This document shows, in pieces, positions 5,603 to 10,802 of a stretch of 10,802 bases of DNA. Position 1 is the first letter of the stretch. Each line of letters begins with the position of its first letter. The notes beneath the pieces were generated by a model. That model made no database searches, was not told the origin of the DNA, and saw nothing but the letters and a program-made list of their open reading frames with translations. This stretch comes from an uncultured Eubacteriales bacterium (lineage in GTDB: Bacteria; Bacillota; Clostridia; Lachnospirales; Anaerotignaceae): positions 1-10,802 of the forward strand of contig CAUHBX010000013.1 of the NCBI GenBank assembly GCA_959604475.1. The letters run 5' to 3'. Made by a program: the position numbers and the translations under genes.

Positions 5603-5983
5603 ATGGAATTAACAAAACTGCCTGATGCTGAGCTTCAGGTTATGAAAGCGCTGTGGTCAATAAAAAATCCGGCGTCAACAGCACAGATAAGAGATAAGCT
5701 GCAGCAGGAACGCCCCTGGAATCTTTCAGCCCTGCAGACACTGCTTGGCAGACTTGTAAAAAAAGGCTTTCTGTCTACAGAAAAGCAGGGGAAAAACAGA
5801 TACTACTCCTATCTCGTCCCTGAAGATAAATATATGGGTGAGGAAAGCCGCCTTTACATGCAGAAGCTGTCCGGCTCGTCCATCACTGACATAGTAGCAT
5901 CCCTATATGAAAGCCATACTCTTACGGACTATGATTTGAAGGAGCTTAAGGAATTTATTGAGGAAAGGACGGGAGGAAAGTGA
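5603..5983 (+). CDS. blaI: BlaI/MecI/CopY family repressor
   Basis: The product is a 126-residue winged-helix repressor. Residues 1-75 (LPDAELQVMKALWS, ALQTLLGRLVKKGFLSTEKQGKNRYYSYLVP) form the DNA-binding domain, and the C-terminal part (SSITDIVASLYES, then LKELKEFIEE) is the dimerisation region in which BlaR1-type proteases cut. The ATG at 5603 follows an AGGTGAT ribosome binding site; a GTG at 5594 falls inside that site and is rejected. It overlaps the downstream protease gene by four bases (GTGA). Two operators precede it, so it represses its own operon. The symbol reflects family and operon structure only: no beta-lactamase gene is present, and CopY-like or other roles are possible. Confidence 0.9.
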   Translation: MELTKLPDAELQVMKALWSIKNPASTAQIRDKLQQERPWNLSALQTLLGRLVKKGFLSTEKQGKNRYYSYLVPEDKYMGEESRLYMQKLSGSSITDIVASLYESHTLTDYDLKELKEFIEERTGGK

Positions 5984-7995
5984 AAAATATATTTATACTT
6001 TATGCTGAAAACTCTTTATGGCTGTCTGCCGTTATATTGGCTGCACTCCTGTTTTTTCACGCTGTGCGCGGCAGGTTCAGCGCCAAGCTTCCGTGCATCG
6101 TTTGGCTTATAATAGATCTTAAGCTTATTATACCATGGAATATACCTCTGCCCCAGGCACCGCATTCCATAGAAGTGCCTGTCTCAGGGCACATTTATAT
6201 TCCGTCTGTTACTCAAATGCCTGTGGCCGGGACAAATCAGAGTCATACACCTTATGGGGAGTCAGCCCAGGGAAGGTCTGTATCTGTGGAGGACGCGGCA
6301 GCATGTATTTGGCTTGCCGGGGTAATTGTATTTTTAGCAGCAGCCGTATACAGGAACTCGAAGCTCAAAAGAGAGCTGAATATTTACTCAAAGCCGGCGG
6401 CAGGCAGGCTTGTGTCACTTCTTGATGAAATTGCCGGCGATATGGGAATGAAGGCCCCAAGGCTTAATATTTGTGACAAAACGGTTTCACCCATGGCCGC
6501 CGGCCTGGTATCTCCTGAAATTTATCTGCCAAGGGAGGATTACGGCAGTGAAATCGAGATGATACTGCGCCATGAGCTTACTCATATTAAACGCGGCGAC
6601 CTTTACTGCAAGCTGCTGTATACCACCGCTGAAATACTTAACTGGTTCAATCCTCTTGTTTATATAATGGCGTCAAGGGCCAGCGGAGATTTGGAAATAT
6701 CCTGTGATGCCGATGTTGTTAAGCAAAAGGATATTGACTACAGAAAGCAGTACAGCCTTTTAATCCTTGAACAAACCGGAGATTTTAAAAATTCTCCTTG
6801 TATAACAACCTGCTTTGCCTGCGGTAAAAAGGCCCTTAAGGCAAGATTTTCAGAAATCCTTACTACAAGCTCCAAGCGCAAGGGGAAATTAATTATATTT
6901 CTGGCCCTTGTCCTCAGCCTGGCCTGCGGAGTATTTATATCCTGCAAAACCGCGGAAAGCTCGCCTGATTATGAACAAATGGCTGAAACATGGGCACAGG
7001 CGCTTGAAAACAGAAACGGCGAGCCGCGTTATAATATGATGAGCCAAAAGCTTAAGCAGGAATTTGAGCAAGAGCAGGGACTTGCAGAGGACGGGAAGCT
7101 TATTTACTCGATAGGCTGGTCCAGCCCCTGGGTAATCGGCTACAGTGTCAATATTGACGGAGACAGTGCGAATATTCACTACACTATGGTGACAAGCGTT
7201 CCCGAAACTTATTATATGGACGAAACAATTTATTTTGGCGAGGAAAATGGAGAAGCAGTCGTTATTGATTACGTAATAAACGAGCTCCAGTCTGAACCAA
7301 CAGCCGAGAGGGAGCAGCTGGATGAAATCTCCTTAAGCTATTCAAACTATGGCAGCAGTGATGAGGTTCTTCTTAATTACATACTGAACTACGTACAAAA
7401 TACCGCCTATTATGTATATACAGACCGATTTTATATAAACAGTATGGAACTGAATTTCACCAGCTTAGACGTGTCTGAGCAGGCCGCCTCGGCCGAATTT
7501 ATTCTAACGCTTGACTGCCGGTACTATAAAAGCGGAAAGGACAATGGCAACGCAGCGCAGACTGATGAAAATTTCACTGTTTCGGCAAACCTGAAATTTA
7601 CCTGCGATATGCCTTATAGGACGGAAACCTTTATGCTTGTTAATAACGACGGCGGCTTAAAGGACAGACCCTTTATCCTGCCGGAAGCCTTAAACAGTGA
7701 TGGGCAAATAACCCTTTTCGGTACAATAAAGCTTGACGGCAATAGCCTTACGATACACCGAATGCAGTTCAACTCTGAAAACGACGGCCTTACCCCAAAT
7801 GGATTTTACCTGACCGACTGGGGGCTTGAACAGGTCTGTACATTAACCGAGAGTACAGCAGTAACCAATCTTTCCGAAGAAATGCGGCCGCAAAATGCAG
7901 CTGTGGCCGACCTTAAAGAGGACAGCAGATATTACTGGGTAACGGTCAACGCACAGGGTGATATTGTCAATATATCGGAACAGTATATACCCTAA
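5980..7995 (+). CDS. BlaR1-like M56 family membrane metalloprotease with unusual sensor domain
   Basis: This 671-residue polytopic protein has membrane segments near 12-29, 38-53, 107-124 and 304-322. The zinc protease motif HELTH is at 198-202, with E239 in EISCD as the likely third ligand. It should sense a signal outside the cell and cleave the BlaI-type repressor inside it. After the last membrane segment there are about 350 extracytoplasmic residues. The usual BlaR1 penicillin-binding domain is absent: I find no SxxK active-site motif in a suitable context. The first part of this region (about 330-430) resembles sensor or lipoprotein-like domains found behind M56 proteases in Clostridia; the rest is unrecognised. 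The GTG start at 5980 overlaps the repressor stop and follows GGAGG closely. The stop codon lies at the edge of an 84-bp repeat. Confidence 0.88.
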   Translation: MKNIFILYAENSLWLSAVILAALLFFHAVRGRFSAKLPCIVWLIIDLKLIIPWNIPLPQAPHSIEVPVSGHIYIPSVTQMPVAGTNQSHTPYGESAQGRSVSVEDAAACIWLAGVIVFLAAAVYRNSKLKRELNIYSKPAAGRLVSLLDEIAGDMGMKAPRLNICDKTVSPMAAGLVSPEIYLPREDYGSEIEMILRHELTHIKRGDLYCKLLYTTAEILNWFNPLVYIMASRASGDLEISCDADVVKQKDIDYRKQYSLLILEQTGDFKNSPCITTCFACGKKALKARFSEILTTSSKRKGKLIIFLALVLSLACGVFISCKTAESSPDYEQMAETWAQALENRNGEPRYNMMSQKLKQEFEQEQGLAEDGKLIYSIGWSSPWVIGYSVNIDGDSANIHYTMVTSVPETYYMDETIYFGEENGEAVVIDYVINELQSEPTAEREQLDEISLSYSNYGSSDEVLLNYILNYVQNTAYYVYTDRFYINSMELNFTSLDVSEQAASAEFILTLDCRYYKSGKDNGNAAQTDENFTVSANLKFTCDMPYRTETFMLVNNDGGLKDRPFILPEALNSDGQITLFGTIKLDGNSLTIHRMQFNSENDGLTPNGFYLTDWGLEQVCTLTESTAVTNLSEEMRPQNAAVADLKEDSRYYWVTVNAQGDIVNISEQYIP

Positions 7996-8168
7996 CCTCT
8001 ACAAACTGTGTTACTACATAAGCGAGTAGGGGCGTTACAAAATGTGGATAGGTACGCCGAAGGGCGGCTAAATACCTTAACCTCTAACAAGTGATAAACC
8101 AATCATTGGGTAGGAGCGTCGAGGCCGTAGGGATGGAAGGCCGAAGGGCGGCTAAATACCTTAACCTC
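7993..8168 (+). repeat. Two tandem units of an 84-bp repeat in the 3' UTR of the M56 gene
   Basis: A 29-base segment at 8056-8084 is repeated exactly at 8140-8168, offset 84. TAACCTC occurs three times (7993, 8078, 8162), and GTAGGGGCGT/GTAGGAGCGT at 8026 and 8110 keeps the same offset. Between these conserved blocks the units differ strongly. Each unit contains GCCGAAGGGCGGC, which can form a small hairpin, and unit 1 can also pair CCTCTAC (7996-8002) with GTAGGGG (8026-8032). The M56 stop codon (7993-7995) lies in the first TAACCTC. No known riboswitch or repeat family is recognised. Confidence 0.85.
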
Positions 8169-8178
8169 ATATAAGCCA

Positions 8179-8207
8179 AAAAGCCCAAAGAAAAACTTTG
8201 GGCTTTT
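8179..8207 (+). terminator. Intrinsic terminator of the blaI-M56 operon
   Basis: AAAAGCCCAAAG (8179-8190) and CTTTGGGCTTTT (8196-8207) form a perfect 12-bp stem with an AAAAA loop. It comes 184 bases after the M56 stop, so the tandem repeats are transcribed with the operon. Confidence 0.88.
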
Positions 8208-8274
8208 GCGCTTTATGTCGAAATATAAGAGAATTTGAAGTACGCATATTCTTTATTTCCCCTTTATATTACAT

Positions 8275-8280
8275 TATACT
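8275..8280 (+). promoter_or_regulatory. Probable -10 box of the 67-residue gene
   Basis: TATACT at 8275-8280 lies 41 bases before the ATG at 8322. The -35 position has only a weak TTTATT (8252-8257). An upstream terminator at 8179-8207 means this gene needs its own promoter. Confidence 0.4.
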
Positions 8281-8321
8281 TTAATTATTAACAAACAAGA
8301 CCAAAGAAAGGGTGAAATATT

Positions 8322-8525
8322 ATGAAAAACAACATGCTTAATATACTGGAGACCTACAAAAAAGCCCGAGTATGTGAACCGGTTGATCTTGATTGGTTAA
8401 AAGGCAAGTTAAATGAAAATGAGCTGTCAGAGCTCAGAAAGCAGATAGAATACATAGTTCTGGAGGCTGAGGAAGAGGCGTTTATAAGTGCGCTGGGATA
8501 TTCTGCCGGCGAAATAGGAGCTTAA
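8322..8525 (+). CDS. Small hypothetical protein (67 residues)
   Basis: I do not recognise this protein. It begins MKNNMLNILETYKKARVCEP and is rich in Glu, Leu and Lys, with two probable amphipathic helices around residues 18-55 (DLDWLKGKLNENELSELRKQ, then EAEEEAFISA). It has one cysteine, no membrane segment and no signal peptide, so it is likely cytosolic and helical. A good ribosome binding site (AAAGGGTGA about 8 bases before the ATG), its own upstream terminator and a terminator 17 bases after the stop support a real single-gene unit. Its role cannot be inferred from the neighbours. Confidence 0.78.
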   Translation: MKNNMLNILETYKKARVCEPVDLDWLKGKLNENELSELRKQIEYIVLEAEEEAFISALGYSAGEIGA

Positions 8526-8542
8526 TGGTTCGTACAATATAT

Positions 8543-8572
8543 AAAAAGCGTGTAATAAATACACGCTTTTTT
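8543..8572. terminator. Bidirectional terminator between the small gene and the MATE gene
   Basis: AAAAAGCGTGT (8543-8553) and ACACGCTTTTT (8561-8571) form a perfect 11-bp stem with a 7-base loop. T's follow on the plus strand, and the mirrored A run gives T's on the minus strand. It serves both converging genes and abuts the MATE stop codon at 8573. Confidence 0.88.
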
Positions 8573-9967
8573 CTATTCTGCCTGCCGCAGTGCCGGCGGC
8601 AGCCATTTTTTACTTCTAAGCCTTATAAGCATTGTAACGCCTCTCCATATAACGTCTGCGCTGATAGCTATCCATACACCCAGCAGGCCGCCCTTAAGCA
8701 CTACGCCTAAAACGTACGCCAGTGAAAGCCTTACAATCCAGACTCCTATGGTGCTTACAAAAAGCTGCGTCTTAACATCTGCCGCACCGCTGCATATTCC
8801 TGATATAACTACAAATGTAGAGAAGAATATCTCAAATCCCGCGGCAAGCCTCAGCGTAATTTTTCCTAGTTCAACAACCTCCTGCGACGGAGTAAAAATA
8901 GTTACAATCGGGGCTGCAAAAATAAATATCGGAATGCATACCGCAAGTATCATCACCGTATTCAGCTTTGTGCACAGCCATGCGAATTTATTTGCCATGT
9001 CTCCCCTGCCTGCCCCTATGGACTGGCCTATCAGCGTAGTCGCAGTATAGGCAATTCCGTATGCGGGAAGATATAGTATACTCTCTATCTGGTTAGTAAG
9101 GTGATGGGCCGCGATTGCCGTTGTCCCCATGGTCGAAATCATTGCGGTAAGGATTATGGCCCCGATGCTCAAGGAGCTTCTTTCCATTGCCGTGGGTATG
9201 CCTATTTTAACCATGCTCTTAAGTGTCGGCACTGTAATTTTATAATCTCCCTTAAGCTCAAGCTTAATAGGGCTTTTAACAATAAATATACATACCGCAA
9301 ACGCTCCGGCACTGAAAATCCTTGATATAAGGGTTGAAAGCGCCGCGCCGCCAACACCCATACCCGCACCGTTTACTACAAGGTTTATTCCGATAAAAGA
9401 AAAATCTATTTTCTCATTTATTAAAAACAGGTTTCCGATTATATTCAGTATATTGGCCGCCGTATTTATAAAAAGCGGAATTTTTGCGTTTCCCGACGAA
9501 CGTATAACGGAACTTAAGACATTAGTAACCGTAAGGAACAAAAAGCTTATTCCCACAATTCTCATATATGTATCGGCCAGGGTGATAACATCCCCCTCAG
9601 CTCCAAGCCAAACCGGCAGCATAGGCGACAGAAAAAATATTATAACCGCAAGCGCCGCTCCGAATATAAGCGAAAACGTCATCGACTCCCTTGCCGCCTT
9701 CTTGGCTTCGTCCAGCCTGCCTTCTCCTATTTTTCTTGCTACTATGTACATAAAGCTGACGCTGACAGCGGTTATAAGCCCCTGTATAAGCCATACTGTA
9801 GCCGCATTGATACCTATACTTGCTGTAGCCGCGGCACCCAGGGTGCCAACCATTGCCGTATCTATGAGGCCTGCCAAAGACAAAAGCAGCTGCTCCATGA
9901 TAGACGGGACCGCCAGCTTAAGCACAGTCTGCATAGGGGTTTTTCCCGAATTAAGAATATCGGACAT
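8573..9967 (-). CDS. MATE family multidrug/Na+(H+) antiporter
   Basis: This 464-residue membrane protein has about 12 hydrophobic segments and the two-fold internal repeat of MATE transporters. KLAVPSIMEQLLLSL (17-31) in the first half matches KIGIPTAMERSSLSI (254-268) in the second. The N-terminal LIDTAMVGTLG and the GAGMGVGGAALSTLISR segment are also typical. MATE proteins export cationic drugs or metabolites in exchange for Na+ or H+ across the cytoplasmic membrane. The length is normal. The ATG at 9967 follows a GGTGA ribosome binding site. It has its own promoter and forms a single-gene unit. The substrate cannot be predicted. Confidence 0.95.
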   Translation of the reverse strand: MSDILNSGKTPMQTVLKLAVPSIMEQLLLSLAGLIDTAMVGTLGAAATASIGINAATVWLIQGLITAVSVSFMYIVARKIGEGRLDEAKKAARESMTFSLIFGAALAVIIFFLSPMLPVWLGAEGDVITLADTYMRIVGISFLFLTVTNVLSSVIRSSGNAKIPLFINTAANILNIIGNLFLINEKIDFSFIGINLVVNGAGMGVGGAALSTLISRIFSAGAFAVCIFIVKSPIKLELKGDYKITVPTLKSMVKIGIPTAMERSSLSIGAIILTAMISTMGTTAIAAHHLTNQIESILYLPAYGIAYTATTLIGQSIGAGRGDMANKFAWLCTKLNTVMILAVCIPIFIFAAPIVTIFTPSQEVVELGKITLRLAAGFEIFFSTFVVISGICSGAADVKTQLFVSTIGVWIVRLSLAYVLGVVLKGGLLGVWIAISADVIWRGVTMLIRLRSKKWLPPALRQAE

Positions 9968-10009
9968 TTTATCACCTTAATTACCAAAATATTTCTCACA
10001 ACACACGTG

Positions 10010-10038
10010 ATGATAACAGATAAAATAGTAAATGTCCA
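10010..10038 (-). promoter_or_regulatory. Promoter of the MATE gene
   Basis: On the minus strand, -35 TGGACA (10038-10033) and -10 TATCAT (10015-10010) are separated by 17 bases, each one mismatch from consensus. The palindrome CACGTG (10004-10009) lies directly downstream of the -10 and may be an operator, or chance. Confidence 0.72.
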
Positions 10039-10194
10039 CATAATTAAATGAAATATTTTTTAATGCATGTATTGGATTTTGTTATAGGCCACAGGCCGGA
10101 TGCCAGCCTCATTTTTACTGCTTATATTAGCTCTTTTATTCTAAGCATAAAAACCGCATTTCGCCTAAAAATTCCGACCACTTACTTAAATTTC

Positions 10195-10224
10195 CGGGAC
10201 AAAAGCGTCCCGATATTATATACT
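10195..10224 (+). promoter_or_regulatory. Promoter of the LytTR gene, overlapped by a dyad
   Basis: A -35-like GGGACA (10196-10201) and a -10 TATACT (10219-10224) are separated by 17 bases. A perfect 6-bp dyad, CGGGAC (10195-10200) and GTCCCG (10207-10212), covers the -35, so it may be an operator. An AGGAGG ribosome binding site (10234-10239) follows. Confidence 0.55.
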
Positions 10225-10246
10225 CTGAACATAAGGAGGCGGAAAA

Positions 10247-10693
10247 ATGAAAATAACCTTTGAATCGGCTCCGCTTGACGAGCCGGAAATAACCATACGA
10301 GGAAGGCTTGACAGCCCTAAGGTGTCTGAAATTATAAATCTTCTTAATTCATCTTACAGGGCCGGAAAACTGTTTCTTTATAAAGACGACAGGGAGTACC
10401 TGACAAACGCCGATGAAATATATTATTTTGAAGCCTTAAACAACAAGGTATACGCAAAAACCGCAGAGGGAAGCTTCGAGGTAAAAAATAAGCTGTACGA
10501 GCTGGCTGAGTCGTTACGAAGCAGCGGCTTTATTCAATTAAACAAAGGCGTTCTTTCCAATGTTAATCAAATATGCAGTGTTGAGGCTGAGTTCAGCGGA
10601 AATTATACCGCCGTACTTAAAAACGGTGAAAAGCTTATAATCTCAAGGAAATTTATAAAGCCGTTCAGAAAATATGTAATGGAGGAATATTAA
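10247..10693 (+). CDS. LytTR family DNA-binding regulator (no receiver domain)
   Basis: The 148-residue protein has a short N-terminal part (MKITFESAPLDEPEITIRGR onward, about 1-45) and a C-terminal LytTR domain (about 46-146). The latter shows the usual pattern DEIYYFEALNNKVYAKT, the helix LYELAESL, then GFIQLNKGVLSNVNQI and a closing LIISRKFIKPFRKYV. There is no response-regulator receiver domain, so activity is not set by phosphorylation of this chain. Such short LytTR proteins are commonly encoded just before a DUF3021 membrane protein, as here, which probably modulates them. The ATG at 10247 has an AGGAGG site seven bases upstream. Known targets of such pairs are often their own operon. 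Confidence 0.92.
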   Translation: MKITFESAPLDEPEITIRGRLDSPKVSEIINLLNSSYRAGKLFLYKDDREYLTNADEIYYFEALNNKVYAKTAEGSFEVKNKLYELAESLRSSGFIQLNKGVLSNVNQICSVEAEFSGNYTAVLKNGEKLIISRKFIKPFRKYVMEEY

Positions 10694-10694
10694 G

Positions 10695-10802
10695 ATGATA
10701 AATAAAATTTTAAAATGTCTGTCCGCCGGTCTGGCTATTGGCTCAATAGTATCTGTAATCTGCCTTTATTTTTTAAACGGGGCTGACGGAACCATTAAGC
10801 AG
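10695..10802 (+). CDS. DUF3021-like membrane protein, N-terminal part (cut by window edge)
   Basis: The first 36 residues begin MINKILKCLSAGLAIGSIVS and contain a membrane segment of about 18 residues (SAGLAIGSIVSVICLYFL) followed by NGADGTIKQ. This start and the position one base after a LytTR gene fit the DUF3021 family, whose members have four membrane segments. The ribosome binding site GGAGG (10681-10685) lies inside the end of the LytTR gene. The family partner relation suggests that it inhibits or tunes the LytTR protein. The rest is outside the window. Confidence 0.75.
   Translation, partial: MINKILKCLSAGLAIGSIVSVICLYFLNGADGTIKQ

Larger units (their letters stand above)
9968..10246. 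other. Divergent intergenic region between the MATE and LytTR genes
   Basis: This 279-bp gap holds the two divergent promoters described separately. The middle part (about 10040-10190) contains only a GC-rich patch, GGCCACAGGCCGG at 10087-10099, with weak self-complementarity. I see no gene in it. Confidence 0.6.

Noticed and set aside
7441..7560. KSG triad-like motif in the M56 sensor domain, as in penicillin-recognising enzymes
   Set aside because: No SxxK or SxN motif is found at suitable distance, so the KSG is likely chance.
8056..8168. Riboswitch-like strings (GCCGAAGG, GGAGCGTCG) and a 23S-like GGCTAAATAC in the 84-bp repeats
   Set aside because: The strings recall glycine or lysine riboswitches and 23S rRNA only over about 8-10 bases. 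The rest of those consensus structures is missing, and the position after a gene is wrong for a riboswitch.
8056..8168. CRISPR array (29-base repeats with a 55-base gap)
   Set aside because: There are only two exact copies, the gap contains further repeated blocks in phase, and no cas genes are present.
9453..9980. 175-codon plus-strand frame opposite the MATE gene
   Set aside because: It lies wholly antisense to a confident membrane transporter gene; its length is a by-product of that gene's codon use.
10048..10263. 71-codon frame upstream of the LytTR gene
   Set aside because: It has no ribosome binding site, covers the promoter region and runs into the LytTR start in another frame.

Overview
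The window looks like a chromosomal segment of a low-to-moderate GC Clostridia member, probably near Lachnospiraceae. This is inferred from strong GGAGG-type ribosome binding sites, frequent ATA and AGG codons, intrinsic terminators with T tracts, and gene families typical of Bacillota: AzlCD, BlaI/BlaR1-like, LytTR-DUF3021 and a PsuK with an N-terminal winged helix. No rRNA, intact tRNA, transposase, integrase, phage gene or CRISPR array was found.

Layout. (1) 1-1325: the 5' part of a LysR regulator gene (minus strand) faces away from azlC-azlD, a two-subunit branched-chain amino acid exporter. Their shared 120-bp region holds a consensus promoter overlapped by a perfect 8-bp inverted repeat. 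(2) 1326-1558: a noncoding 3' region with four successive hairpins, the last an intrinsic terminator, then a tRNA T-arm-like fragment and the psuG terminator. (3) 1559-3639: psuK-psuG on the minus strand, a pseudouridine salvage operon whose kinase carries its own DNA-binding domain. (4) 3641-4157: two small unrecognised genes on the minus strand, one BON-like in pattern and one with a CGGC motif, divergent from (5) a second, complete LysR gene (4598-5506). The 440-bp gap between them is AT-rich and full of repeats and dyads. (6) 5539-8207: a BlaI-type repressor and an M56 (BlaR1-like) membrane protease in an overlapping operon with two tandem TACA-AG-TGTA operators, but with no beta-lactamase in the window and a non-PBP sensor domain. 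Its 3' UTR carries two units of an unusual 84-bp tandem repeat before the terminator. (7) 8322-8525: a small orphan gene that shares a terminator with the converging MATE efflux pump (8573-9967, minus). (8) 10247 to the end: a LytTR regulator followed by the start of a DUF3021-like membrane protein gene.

How the genes work together. Most of the window is small regulator-plus-target modules: LysR/AzlCD, HTH-PsuK/PsuG, LysR/two small proteins, BlaI/BlaR1-like and LytTR/DUF3021. The least explained parts are the LysR-linked small gene pair with its repeat-rich intergenic region, the 84-bp repeats behind the M56 gene, and the ligand of that M56 sensor. I did not find a clear new defence or mobile system.
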